In this document: positions 34,832-46,733 of the stretch, in pieces | Layout of the letters: each line of letters begins with the position of its first letter | Numbering within the stretch: the first letter of the stretch is position 1 | Assembly (NCBI GenBank): GCA_017591395.1 | Contig: WEDG01000371.1 | Location: 62,001 to 126,000, forward strand | From: Schistocephalus solidus | Taxonomy: Eukaryota > Platyhelminthes > Cestoda > Diphyllobothriidea > Diphyllobothriidae | Length of the DNA stretch: 64,000 nt | Direction: 5' to 3' | Notes under the pieces: model-generated | What the model was told of the DNA's origin: nothing | Seen by the model: only the letters and a program-made list of their open reading frames with translations | Database searches by the model: none | Translations under genes and position numbers: made by a program

Positions 34832-35279
34832 GTGCGTCAATTTTGAGTCTTGTATACCAAACTAATTTGCATTTAATATCAACGATCTATTAAATATTCA
34901 TATACGTACACAATGAGCCATAACAGCAGTAACAGGGTTATCTCTTAACTACAACAGACATGCCATTACGCGTCAAACGTTTTTAAGATATAGCAAAACA
35001 CATTTAAAAAAAGTAAGTTGAATTAATTATGTTTTCGTGTGATAAAGTAAAAAGTCCCATATAGAGATTAAATCTTATGAAAACGCGGTCGATACAACTA
35101 TTTTTAAAGTTTCAGAAATTCTGATAAAAAGATTCAAAAGAAAATTTTCTGAGCGTACGCCCTGCTTTCTATAACTTCTCTTCAGGTCAGTACAGTTATA
35201 GGGAACTTTGGAACGTAGTAGAGATGTAAAATATGAAATCGATTTTGTTCGTCTGTTTGTGTAGGTTTGTTATATAAGA

Positions 35280-36893
35280 GGTGTGCATCGAGGAAGGATG
35301 ATATGAAACAGTGTGTTAGGCGGCAGTGAGCGTTTGTTAGAGCCGTTATAGGGAAGGATAGGAAAGAGACTGCACGGAGGAATGCAGGCAGTTATGCGAC
35401 CGTTGGCCATGCTAAGCGCGTAGAATGTACGAGCTTCTTTTGTTCACACAAGACTGGCTTCTTCAACCTTATGACAGTCACTTCTACTGCTGCTATTAGA
35501 TGTAGACCCAGTGGTTTGGGGTTGTTTGGTGGGACCCTATAATTACATGGAAGGCTTCGGTGCCGGCCCACACTATACCCGAAGTCAACAATTTGCGTAA
35601 GGATGGCGCTGTTTATGCTCTTGACTTCCCCTTTTCTCAGCCATGATAGGAAGTGTTCTCTTATTGTTTTAGAAAGGTGCTAACTTGTGTGATCAATATG
35701 AGCTGCTCCAAAGGAGCAAGTAAATGCGTAAATGCACATGGAGGTGGTCTGAGCCAGCAACCTATCCTTACCTTTGCATCGTAAAAAAAGGGTTGGTTGA
35801 GAAAAATATATGAAGTCTCGGTGCTGGAAAAGTTTGTGTAACGGCTTGGTCAAGGGTTATTTTCAGGAGTTCACTAGCCGCATCCCCTTGAATAGATCCT
35901 CCTTAGCTCCTCCTTAATACCATCTGCCGAGAAAATTGTATAGACCTTTGCACCAAGCAACGGACTAGATTATGTTTCAGGACGACTTATAAAGAGAGTG
36001 GATCTGCGCTTTTCATTTCTATCGTGAATTCGATCAACGGATGTGCTCTGTTAACAGTATTTAAGCGTGCGTCTAAGAGATCGTCAGCGTATAGGCCATT
36101 GTATCTTAGCTTATTGATCTTGTCACTTAGCTGACATTTCACCAGCTTGCCCATTAAGACATCAGCTACGAGAGGTCCAAGTGGCGAGCCCATAACTATG
36201 TCGTATATATGTCTGTAAAGCTGTTTATCGAAAAAGGAACTGCACATTTAAAGTGCATCTTACTAATAATTATTTCAGTGAATTTGTCAGTACTCCTGTT
36301 TCTTGCTTAGTGGTCAATTAGAATTCACAGAGGTAATCGACTGTCTCAGTGGCAGGGACGTTTGGAAAAAGTGATGAGACACCCAAAGCTAGCATCCTTA
36401 TGCCGTTTAAGTTAAGGTCTTTGATGTCTTCCGTAAATTCGAAGGTATCTCGGTAGTAACGTGGCGCTAGCTCACGTTGTACATACTTAAGTTTATCTGC
36501 TAACCAATTTTCTAGCTCGTGATAAGGAGAGTTTAACATGTCCAAAATCGGAAGGAAATTGCAAGACTTCCTTGTGGATCTTCGGTAGACAATACAGTTG
36601 AGGGATAAGTGTGCCTACTGGTCTGAGGCATTCGAGGTCACGGTCACTTCGAAAGCCATCTATATGGATTCTTCTTTAGCAGTCAGCCAATTGTGCCTCT
36701 TCTTTATGTACTTTTTCCTGAATTTCTTCTGGTCTTTAGAACCGTTGGTACGTACTTGCTCTACACAATGCCGGCAGTTGTGGTAGGTTAACATGGAATT
36801 AATTTTGCCGATGCATTTTAGTTTGCCGCAATCTACACCGTATTGACAAAATTTATACAAACCCAGGTACGAAAAATTTAAAATTCTCTTCAT
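35280..36893 (-). mobile_element. Penelope-like retroelement remnant inside a MATE intron
   Basis: Minus-strand frames, read from high to low coordinate: a basic segment with CRHCVEQVRTNG and KKFRKKYIKKRHNW (36893-36660); an RT N-terminal part with LALGVSSLFPNVPATETVDYLC (36545-36318), where the SLFTNVP motif of Penelope-type RT is clear; and the RT palm with IVMGSPLGPLVADVLMGKL and YNGLYADDLLDA (36247-35987), motifs B and C. The region down to about 35280 holds broken frames that resemble the terminal part of flatworm Penelope-like elements. Stops throughout show that it is inactive. It lies exactly in the interval where a MATE exon is missing. Confidence 0.75.
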
Positions 36894-37249
36894 GCGCCAA
36901 ACAGTTACGGTAGCTATTCAGACGATATCTAATTTCCAGTAGGATAATGATTTTCGTAGCCATAGAAGATCATATTCAGTTTCTAATAGACTGTTTATTT
37001 TGAATTAAGAGCGATTATTTAAATATTGAAGATTTTGAGGTAAATGAGTGAAGGAAAAACCTAAGAAAACCACAGCTGAACGCACTCTCCTTTGTTTTGA
37101 TGGGTAGTCGTTTTGAATATAGCACAATCTATTTAGATTTTGATTCAAGCCCAGTAATTTAAATCCAGATTTCTTCTGATTTTGCAATTATATGCCATTT
37201 TCTTAATAATATTGGTTAAAAGTAACATTTTATCATTTTCAATCCATAG

Positions 37250-37347
37250 AATAAAGTTTTGGCTCCACTTGCAATTGGATTCCTCGGAAACGGTCTTAAT
37301 GCATTGCTTCATTATATCATTCTATACCACACATCAATGGGATTGAA
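37250..37347 (+). CDS. MATE exon 7 (TM5)
   Basis: Acceptor AATCCATAG and donor GAA/GTAAGA; phase 0 to phase 2. KVLAPLAIGFLGNGLNALLHYIILY aligns with the VLPQIVTGVAANLVNALANYLFL region. If exon 5 were joined straight to this exon, the reading frame would meet a stop within two codons, which shows that an exon is missing between them. Confidence 0.85.
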
Positions 37348-38091
37348 GTAAGAAACTCTTTAATGAAGAACATTCAAAATTAATATTTCGCTTCCTGCAA
37401 TCTCAACTTAAGAAGATCTTTGTTATGCGAGTATTCACAATGCCTATTTACAATGCACATTTGAGCCACAATTGCTTATCATTCTTCCCGATTTCACAGT
37501 TCATTAAACATATGGTGTGCAAACGATTATAAACTACATATTTTTTGATGTGTGCTTAGGATTCAAATATCAATAACCAGCTTATGTTGACTTTAAAATA
37601 AAGTACAGTAAATAAAGCCAGACTGAAGCTAGGAACAGACATGATTTTGGTATTTAACAATATTACTTACTTGTAACAAAACGGTGAGAAAGATTTAACA
37701 CGCATTTTTCAAATATAATTTCAGCTTAGGTTAAAATATCAAAAATGTAACAAGTAACATGGAGAATTAAATGTTAGATATTGGTGTGAGGATCATTTAA
37801 TGCACCGTTAATTCGCAAATTAAATAAAACTGCGTTGAAACGAGACATATCATTGAATTTGCTTAGATTTATTATAAAAAGGGCTGCAAAATGATACATA
37901 ATTAAAGACCAGTTTGATGGATTGTTGTCTAGGCACCAAGAACAAATTTATTTTAAAGAAGTACGATCCGTTATCTCTGAAGCAATTTTTGGACATCATG
38001 ACCCTTCAAAATTAAAATGGAAGTTGTATGCTTGTCAGATAACAGGCATGTAATATAAGAAGTCTGGATGTGTTTTTATTAATTATTTCAG

Positions 38092-38189
38092 GGGATCCGC
38101 GATCTCTTTGTCGATATGTTTCTTCGTCGAAACGGCTTTGAGTGTACTTTACATTTACTTCTCAAAAATTTACAAAGAGACTTACAATG
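38092..38189 (+). CDS. MATE exon 8 (TM6)
   Basis: Acceptor TTATTTCAG and donor AATG/GTGAGA; phase 2 to phase 1. Reads GSAISLSICFFVETALSVLY followed by IYFSKIYKETYN, fitting TM6 (GSALANLISQYTLALLLFLY) and the loop after it. Confidence 0.85.
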
Positions 38190-39247
38190 GTGAGATAATT
38201 TTCCTTCGAAGCTATTTTCTAGTGATGGTTTCAGTGTCATTTGAGTATTTTCTTTCCCTTTTGCCCGTTTCCTATCCCAAGAGCTGACAAAAAACTAAAG
38301 GACTGCACAAACTGTTGAAAAAACTGTTAGAGAATCTGCGAATTTACCTAACACTTGCAAGGGTATTTTGCCATCCCACTTTTAGTGGTCTTGGAAATCA
38401 TCATAGAGTTCTCCTTTTTTGCCTCTGCCATTCACTGTCCTTATTCGCTGTAATAACGTGTTTTTCAACGAACATACATAGCATAAAATGGCACGCAAAG
38501 TTTCATTGAATTATTGTTTTATGATTTTTGAGAACCGTACATCCGTTCACAGTATAAATCACTGAACGAATACAAGCGTGCCCAATTAACGTTGTCAAAA
38601 GGTCGTAATGCGCATAGGGTAAGATCGGGTCGGAAGTACTTGCGTTTAATACGTGGAAAAGTAAGGTATTTAACTAGGGTGTTAATTTTGTTTTGTTTGC
38701 TCATTTTGCCTAAACAATTCATCCAGGATATGTCCAAGTTTATCATTTACCAACCAAAAACTATCTTCTCCACTTATGATCCATTTAATGGGTTTCAATA
38801 TATTTAACTATGTTAACCGTTACTATGACAGTAATTGGTATTGCAATGTAGAAGGAAATTGAGACGTTATAAAAAGTTAATAATTTACTTGATTAGTAAT
38901 AAAGTAATTTTATTGTTCGTTAGTGTTGGTCTTCTTAAACTTTACTTTATGCAACCATATTAAATAAAATGTTGCAAATTTTAAATTACAATGACTCCCT
39001 GTCCAACTCAAAACCCAAGCAGGGTTTGAGCGAAGGGATATATTAGGTAATTGTTAAAAGAGATAGAAACAAGATGTTTCTTCATTTTACGATCCCTCTT
39101 TCAATCTAACTTGTCATTATTTTAACTTTGAGGAGGCCTTCTTAGGATATATTGCATGTGCAATTACAGAAACTTGGCACGCAGTCTTTAAAATTGCAAG
39201 ATTAATCCCTTCAGGATTACTTAATTGCTTTGTGTGCATACTAACAG

Positions 39248-39361
39248 GATACAGTCCAGAAATGTGGAATGATTGGAAAAAGTGGTACAAACTTGCCATA
39301 CCTGGATTAATCATGCTTGGATTGCAATGGTGGATTTTTGAAATCGGAACCATCTGCTCGG
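39248..39361 (+). CDS. MATE exon 9 (loop and TM7)
   Basis: Acceptor ATACTAACAG and donor TCGG/GTAATT; phase 1 to phase 1. GYSPEMWNDWKKWYKLAIPG then LIMLGLQWWIFEIGTICSG aligns with the LRLAIPSMLMLCMEWWAYEVGSF region. The Glu of MEWW (E273 in human MATE1) is Gln here, while the second Glu (E278, FEIG) is kept. Confidence 0.9.
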
Positions 39362-39914
39362 GTAATTATTTTTTTTTCATTTATACTGCTGCAGTATCTG
39401 ATATATTAATGAAGTCATTTTTTTCTGTGTTGTTCGAACAGATAGATTTCTTTTAAAATTTGAAGCTTTCCTTCTCTTTATATATATATAAATCTTGTGA
39501 TACGAAAATCTTATGAAAATTAAAAGCACGTATTAACTCAGAGTTAGGCTGCACCTAATATTCATTTAACGTTCAGTTAGAAAGTACGATCTAGTTAAAA
39601 GGAACATTGTTAAAACCTCGTCTGTTTTGTTCTCTTTTTTGTAAAATGTGTAGCTTATAAACCTAAACGAACCATCTGCTGATAATATTATTACCCATTA
39701 AATGCATAATAAATTGCTGACATTTTCACGCCCGTATTTCTTAAATGGGCAACTCATTAGTATGTAAAAGGTTTAGTAATATACAACCGGCATATACTTT
39801 CCAATGACCCATTTTATCATATCTCTCGGTGAGGTTTGAAAATGAACTATCAAAATACTAATAAATTGGCATTTTCATGTGGATCATTAAGCTGCTTGTT
39901 TTTTTAACTTATAG

Positions 39915-39985
39915 GCATTGTGGGTGAAACTGAACTAGCAGCTCAATCTATTCTGTTTAATTTGGATGCAATCGTATTTACTTTG
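39915..39985 (+). CDS. MATE exon 10 (TM8 start)
   Basis: Acceptor AACTTATAG and donor TTG/GTATGT; phase 1 to phase 0. IVGETELAAQSILFNLDAIVFTL aligns with the VELGAQSIVYELAIIVYMV segment. The position of the essential E300 is Asn here, with an Asp two residues later. Confidence 0.9.
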
Positions 39986-41015
39986 GTATGTCAGCGCTTT
40001 TTACGAAATATCTCGTAAGAATAATACAGTTAGGTAAATTTACATTAAAAAATGCTTATGGTAACAATAAGAAGATTCGGAATAATTCATACAAGAACGT
40101 ATGTTTCATTGAATGCGATATGCAGTCCACAGAAGAAAAATATTTCTCACTTATGGCAAACCTTTTGAGTCAGATGCCTGAAATATTTAACATTAGGCTT
40201 AATACTTTATAACTCTGCATGATAAAAGATTATATCGGGAAACTGTTGCATAACTCCTTCAAATTAAATAACATTGATAGATGCAAATAAACATAAAACG
40301 AATTTGTAGAAAATAATGTTTCAATAACTTCTTTCATTATGATTTATTTAGATTTTTCCTTAGTTACCTGTGGATACTTTTGTGTCTGGAGATTAATTTG
40401 GCTTTGTATTAATCAGCCACCTTCGTAAATTAATAGGCTTTTGAAAGTTTTAGGCAGTTTTCAAGAAACGCCCAATGAGAAACCCTTAATTAATTGGTAT
40501 TACCAACCAACTTTTAAAGACCCATGTCAACAGGGTTGATCTATCTGGTTTTGATTACTGTAAAGTACCTTATTTGAAATATTATGAAATTCACTTTCAT
40601 ACAAAAACCTTATTTTCTCAGGCATTTGCTGAAAGGCACCATCCGTAGATTATATTTGCGGTACTCAGATAGCAAAAACCAATCATCTTAAAAGGACAAC
40701 TGGTTTATCATATGAATTAAGAACATGCAATTATAAAGGTTTGTCAGATGACCTCTAATTGGAATAGATTTGTCTTTAAATTCCAAAAAAATAGTAAATA
40801 TGAAAGCAGAAATAATGCATATTAAAACTAAAAACAGTTCCAAAATTATCCATATCGAGAACCAAATCAAAAAGAAAGAACATTGATTTTCCTCAGACGA
40901 CAGATGGAACTCCCTAAGCTATGTTAGCAGTGATAGGGGTCCTTTTTATACTCTCTATATTTTGAAGAAGGGTTTAAGTGATGCTAAGACAAACATTTAA
41001 ATCTATATTGCCCAG

Positions 41016-41124
41016 CTGCCTCTAGGGTTGGGTGTTGCTGCAAGCATTCGCGTTGGTCATTTTCTGGGGGCTGCTGACGCTATTGGACCCAAATCAACGG
41101 CAAATGTCAGTCTATTTACAATAT
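41016..41124 (+). CDS. MATE exon 11 (TM8 end, VRVGN-type motif)
   Basis: Acceptor ATTGCCCAG and donor ATAT/GTGAGT; phase 0 to phase 1. LPLGLGVAASIRVGHFLGAAD then AIGPKSTANVSLFTI matches the AASVRVGNALGAGD signature, one of the strongest in the family; the usual Asn of RVGN is His here. Confidence 0.9.
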
Positions 41125-41753
41125 GTGAGTTCATTTTGAGTTTTTCAGCTACGTGAAACGATTTTCCTTCACCTGATATGTCTATTGATAGAAATGTAAA
41201 TAAGCATATTTGTAGTTAAAAGGAAATTCTGAATATCTGATTTTTCTCCGATGATTTCTGTGCGTTAGTTAGGTAATTTAAGAGATCTACGCAAACGATT
41301 TGTAGAAATGTTCTATAATTATTAATCACATTCGACTACAAACGATATCTTTGTGCACACGTGCTTCCTATTGATATTTGAAAACCATTAATAACACCTG
41401 TACGTACTTTTAAAACAAGGTAAGTCTCATTGTTTGTGATAACGTGTTCTTAAGCCTAATCTTGGCAAAAAGAAGGATCATTTCTAAAATTATTTTTGTA
41501 ATATGACGGTCATAATTTCTATATTGCCATAAACACTGTGCAATTCATACGGCTGATTTGGAGAATTTAATATTGAACTTGATCGCCCGTTTAGCATTAT
41601 GGTGTCTTAAATATGAACGCATTGACGGCCGCAGAGAGAAGAACCATTTCTCAGCTGATTTTAAATAATAAATAACAAGTGCTTTAAGTATTTATGTAAG
41701 TACCGATTAAATGCAACTAAAAATGACTCGCCTTCCTATTTTTTTGCTAAAAG

Positions 41754-41829
41754 GGATTATTGGAGTGATCCTTATGATACTGTTCATCATATTTCGGGAT
41801 CAGTTGCCATTGATCTTCACGAACGACAG
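41754..41829 (+). CDS. MATE exon 12 (TM9)
   Basis: Acceptor TTGCTAAAAG and donor ACAG/GTGCGT; phase 1 to phase 2. WIIGVILMILFIIFRDQL then PLIFTNDR fits TM9 and the YIFTTDR block of human MATE1. Confidence 0.85.
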
Positions 41830-42026
41830 GTGCGTCAGGCAAAAAATATAATTTACTTCCAGTGTTTTTCTATACAGATATGTACGTTAACTATCTTAAG
41901 TTGGATTTCGCTGACGTTCCACAAAATTGCGGCTTAAGAAACTTACTAAAGTTTTGATGGCTGGTCGCGATTTTCGTTTTAAAGCTAATAAACACATAAT
42001 TTTCAATGTTTTGGACTAGGACATGC

Positions 42027-42791
42027 CATATATATATATATATATATATATGAGAAGAAAAGGCGATCACGGGAACCATGGTTTTATTGTCCTGACGTTT
42101 CAAAATCAAACAAAATTTCATTGTCGGAGGTAAATATTGTACCGCGCCTCACATTATTTATAGGTGGTAACATTTCGGCTAATACGGGATTACTAAGGTT
42201 ATTGAATTTGCGTAGAGGAGGGGCCGGGTTGGGGCTGGAGATCCTCAGTCATCATGCTGCTTGCTGAGCAGGGTGGTTTTTCATCCTTGGCGATCATCCT
42301 TTGCCTGTTCACTGAGTCCGTGGTGGACTGGGGGAGGGCGGGTGATGGCTTTTTCTCAATCTGGTCGAAGGCCGGCGTTCGCACGTTGGCAGTAGTCATC
42401 AGTACCCTCATCGACCAAAGCTGCCGCCCCAGGCTGTTAATTATGGTTGCGATCGCACCTCCGTGTGTATTTGCATCTGCCGGATAAGTGGTTGAGCTGG
42501 CCGAGGCGATAACTGTTCCTTCGTCGGGTCTGGGTTGTGTTGCGATTGCGTGCGTGTCCGCCATGGACTCACCCATGTTCGGATGAACGTTAAACCCATG
42601 TTCACGTTGGCTCTTTCGATCATGGAGCTGCGTCCGGTGGGCTTGGTAGGCCGTAGGAAGCGTCACACAACGATTGATGGAGGTTGTTCCCGTGTGCCAA
42701 GCCTCGATTGTTTCCCTTGCCACGCGGTCACTTCCTCGACCATGAATTTCAGCATTCTGGAAGGCGAACGTGTTATATATATATATATATT
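42027..42791 (-). mobile_element. Penelope-like 3' fragment flanked by (TA)n
   Basis: A minus-strand frame from about 42772 to 42199 opens with FAFQNAEIHGRGSDRVARE and continues TIEAWHTGTTSINRCVTLPTAYQ. I recognise this as the end of a GIY-YIG-type endonuclease and tail of flatworm Penelope-like elements. The frame ends after a Pro/Ser/Thr-rich tail, and a 3' non-coding part follows to 42052. The segment is bounded by (TA)12 (42027-42051) and (TA)9 (42774-42791), so insertion into, or expansion at, a TA microsatellite is likely. The RT part is absent: this is a 5'-truncated copy, separate from the one at 35.3-36.9 kb. Confidence 0.65.
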
Positions 42792-43513
42792 AAAATAACA
42801 TGAGCAGTGCAATAATTCCGTATGTTGTGAGATCTTACTTGCTTCACTTCGTAGTAAGCAGAATGAACAGGTACTCTACCAATATCACCGTTGCTTGTGC
42901 GATGATATTATTATAGCACACGGTGAACATATTTAATATAAATTTAAATTTTTTTACTTGGTGGGAAAGTCAGTAAATGGAAAAGGCGTGTAATATGAAG
43001 GAAGGAATGATTGGTCAGTAATTAACAGTCATATTTATTTTTGCAATTTCCAACCTCATAAAACAAATATAGAAAATACAGGAAAATTACGCGCAGTTTA
43101 GTTCAGACCTAGGGCGTTTAGTCAGGAGTTTGTTTAAACGCTATTTGGACATCCGTCATTTAAGGATAAATATTAGAAACACCAACATTCAATGAAGTAG
43201 TTGAAATATTTAACACATTCGTGAACCCAGCACAAACAAAAGGCTATGTGTCGAACAGTGACACTACTTCAGTTGATTTTTCAAGGTGACTAACTCTTTA
43301 GTGAAATTTGATTCAGCTAAATTTGGTCACATGATAGCCCTGGGTTTCACACTTTTTGTTTAATTATATATATCACGTGTAAATTAATTGATCAAAAACC
43401 ACTCTATCAATATGCAATTCAAACTCTAATTACCGTTCTATTTACCCTGAAGTTTCTATATGATCTTAATGGCATTTTCATCTCATTAATATAGTAATTT
43501 TGAACATTTTTAG

Positions 43514-43584
43514 GAAAGTTGCGTCCAAATACATCAGCGGCGATACCTGCCTTGGCCGTATTCATCCTTTTTGATTGTTCTGTT
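43514..43584 (+). CDS. MATE exon 13 (TM10, contains a one-base frameshift)
   Basis: Acceptor CATTTTTAG and donor GTT/GTAAGT. The incoming phase gives RKVASKYIS in one frame; from there the match continues in another frame as AIPALAVFILFDCSV, fitting VVPIYAVSHLFEALACTS. One extra base, best placed in the GG of AGCGGCG near 43540, explains the shift. Without it the exon ends in phase 0, as the next exon needs. With it the reading frame stops within this exon (TGA in the TTTTTGATTG stretch). The acidic position of E389 is Asp. Confidence 0.8.
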
Positions 43585-45023
43585 GTAAGTTACTCAAAGA
43601 TGACTCATTCTTTTCCTGTGTTCATTTAAAAATATAAACATTAAAACGTAGGATTCCGACGATTTTGCATGCGAGGAAAGATACATATTGCTATCAATTG
43701 AGTCGCCAACGTTTAGGTTGTTTTATCTTCCTGTGAGAAAAAACCATCGCCTGACAAAAATAATACATTTTCTAAAATCACGTAGTTCAAGATAACTGCA
43801 AAAATGGAAGAAATAAATGTTACTACTGATTCCATCTTTTCGATCAGGAATACTAACAGAAGAAAAGTTAAAGCTGAAAAAAACAAAATCGAAATCATTT
43901 ATCTGTGAATACCGTCGTTGAACCTTGTACGCTACCGAATTTTGTGAAAGATATTTGAGGTCTACTGGCTAAATTTGATAGTTAATGTGAAGTAAGAGTA
44001 GTTGTGGCACCTTCCACACCTTTAAATACGCAATTTGCTTTTTGGGCTTACGAGATAAAATATTAAAGTTTTTGATAATAATTTCACTACATAGCAAAGC
44101 ATATACAGCAACTCAAATCTACGTATTCAAAAGAGTACAGAAAGCAGAAACTAAACTACGTAAAATGCAAATGCCTCTTGAATGGGAACTAGTCTTGCAA
44201 ATGTGGTTTCTTAACTGGTCATTGTTTATTGAGCATAAAACCTTTTTATTATCAAAGCCATCTGCGCATACTTTGCCACTAACAGAAGCGAGCTAAAGCT
44301 AAAATTTATAAAATCATCTGCTATTTGACTGGCGTAATCGTATGTTTTCCAATAATTTACTTTTACACATTATCTGAATATTCTAATTCTCATAATGGCT
44401 AGATGCTATTGCATAAGTAGAGGTGTTGCCAGAGATCGAGTCATTCCCTGAATATATTGCTTATATTAACCAGAAAGATCAAACTGTATAAAAGCATAAA
44501 CAAGGGAGCATAACATAAGTAAATAATCAGCATGAGATCTGTCACGAAGTTTACACGTCATCCTGCAGAACAGGCTATGACCAAATAATGAAGAACGATT
44601 TACCCTGCCTTCCTAAATACAGTTTCCTAAGTCAGTTTGCTTCAAAAGGACTGTCTCATTTTATATGGATAATTCGTCCGTATAACATTAGTGGTTGCAT
44701 TACTGTGGCAGTTACAGTCATGCCTTTTCACGTGTTTGCTTAAGAATATTATGATAAATTAATCTGCTATATAATAGGTAGTTTTTGCATGCCACAATCA
44801 GTCAGTAATATACAAAATCTTAAAAATGCATGTTATAATTGTCCTTACCGCCGAAGAAAGGGCAGTGGAATTCTAATAATTAGATCTCCAGTATTTATTG
44901 AGATCCTACTGACACTGGTTAAAAGTAAGATTGTGGCGGGAGGATTAATTATGAACATAACTTTATTCCCCCTGCCGTACTCTCACCCTCCTCCCAGCAC
45001 GACTTAAAAGAAAGCTAAACTTA

Positions 45024-45283
45024 ATTTCAGAAGACTGGTTGGCGAGAATACGCGTGCTTTCGATAAATTCTCATCGGGCCAGTACAATTGTATGGGAACG
45101 GAGTACCAGCTAAGACATATGATCAATAACGTTCGTTGACTCACTGGTATGAAGAGACGAACATTATTGATCATTTGTCTTAACTTGTACACCGTTCCAA
45201 TACAAATGCACTGTCCTGATGATAATTTATCGAAATCCTGCATATGTTCGCCAAATAGTCTTCTGAAACCTTTGATGGTAAAT
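45024..45283. repeat. ~260-bp inverted repeat (hairpin) in a MATE intron
   Basis: Left arm 45024-45137 and right arm about 45160-45283 are reverse complements of each other over ~115 bp with about three quarters identity. Examples are TTTCAGAAGACTGG against the complement of AGTCTTCTGAAA, and GATCAATAACGTTCGT against the complement of ACGAACATTATTGATC. The loop is about 20 bp. Related frames appear on both strands because of the symmetry. It is probably a MITE or two head-to-head repeat copies. Confidence 0.7.
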
Positions 45284-46600
45284 TTCGCAACCTTAAATTG
45301 TAATTATCAGGCCGTATTTCAAAGGTACCGTAAAATACTCACGATAAATTTCGGGACAGCTATTTTTTATGTTTGGAGATGACAAATAAGCAAATAAATG
45401 TTTGAATAAAAGAAAAAATGAAAAATATTGAGTTAAGCAATAGAGCCTCGTCTACGTGCGGTTTCAAGGCAAGGGTTTTATTTTGATCATGGGTTAAGTT
45501 TCTTAATACACTATTCCCCTGGTGCTATTTTTATGTGGGGGATTAGAAGTAATTTTACTGAGCATTCTTGCAGGATATCACAGACATGGGAACAAGACAA
45601 TCAAATTAAATTCTGTCAATCTGCACGAGACTTTAACATATAAACTTGTAATAATAAGAAAGGTAGAGCGGAAAAACTTTTTCGATAGCGTTCGCAAATG
45701 TATGATAAATTTTGCGAAATGTAGGAGTATTTTATTTATGGAAAAATTGTGTTCTGTATAATATCCTATGTTATCAATGTTCCAGAAATTAAGGTTATTA
45801 ACTTGAATATAAGAATTATTCTTCGGGAAATGCACCAGAAAATAAGGTCACCTTATTCTTTGAATAAACCTCCAAACTCTTTGCTCTTATGGCAAACACA
45901 CATGGTAAATACTCTTTCGGTCTTTAAAAATAAGCAAATCACGCGTAACCATAGTTCAGTTCTTCACGGCATTTTGATGAAAACTTGAGCATTGACGAAG
46001 AAATACCAGATCAAGCAAACTTGCTCAGTTTATATTTGTTTTTCAGACTATTGCCACTTATAGAACCCGTTATATTTGAGTGATCGAATAAGTACCCTGG
46101 GTTGCTATTTCATTAGCTTTGAAAGGTGCCTAAAGAAAACGCGTTGCTCTTTCAACTCAGTTTGACTCATTCTACTGGAATAAATTGTCATGTGGTAAGA
46201 ACGGCGTTTTCTTCGAAATACGGCAGCAGTCTGCATATCGAAAATTAATCAACGACATTTTTTAAGATCTCTGTTTATAATTTTCCGAAAATTAAAACGA
46301 ACTTAGTTCACTTATTTTCATAACTGCTACGTATTTGAACCATTCTCTTATTCTAAGCCCAAACGAAGGGGTTTTGGCCTTACATTTTACAATTCAGCTC
46401 ATTCAGTAGACAATTTTCTCGGATTTTACGCTTAAAGCATTTACGAAGGCTCCATGTAGGTTCGTTTTCAGCTTAATTTACAAATGCCTTATTTATGGCC
46501 ATCAGAAATACCCTTTTTACCCATCTGCTATGAAAGGTTTAATGATGATCTTTTGATATTAAACGACATTTTGAGTAAAAATTAAAACTAATATTCAAAG

Positions 46601-46733
46601 GGAGTGAGCGGAGGCATTTTACGAGGCTCGGGTCTACAGAAGATTGGCGCGATCACAGTCTTCCTCAGCCTGTATATAGTTGGAGCTCCAATCGCATTTT
46701 GCTTGCTCTTTCTTACGGACTTGAGTATAACAG
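46601..46733 (+). CDS. MATE exon 14 (TM10-TM11)
   Basis: Acceptor ATATTCAAAG and donor ACAG/GTACCT; phase 0 to phase 1. GVSGGILRGSGLQKIGAITV followed by FLSLYIVGAPIAFCLLF aligns with the SGGVLRGSGNQKVGAIVNTIGYYVVGLPIG region, the best-conserved MATE signature after RVGN. Confidence 0.9.

Noticed and set aside
45200..45235. Hammerhead ribozyme core-like words (CTGATGA ... CGAAA) in both arms of the 45-kb hairpin
   Set aside because: The bases between the two words do not form a proper stem II, and I could not find matching stems I and III or a suitable cleavage site in either the type I or type III arrangement. The two occurrences are explained by the inverted duplication.
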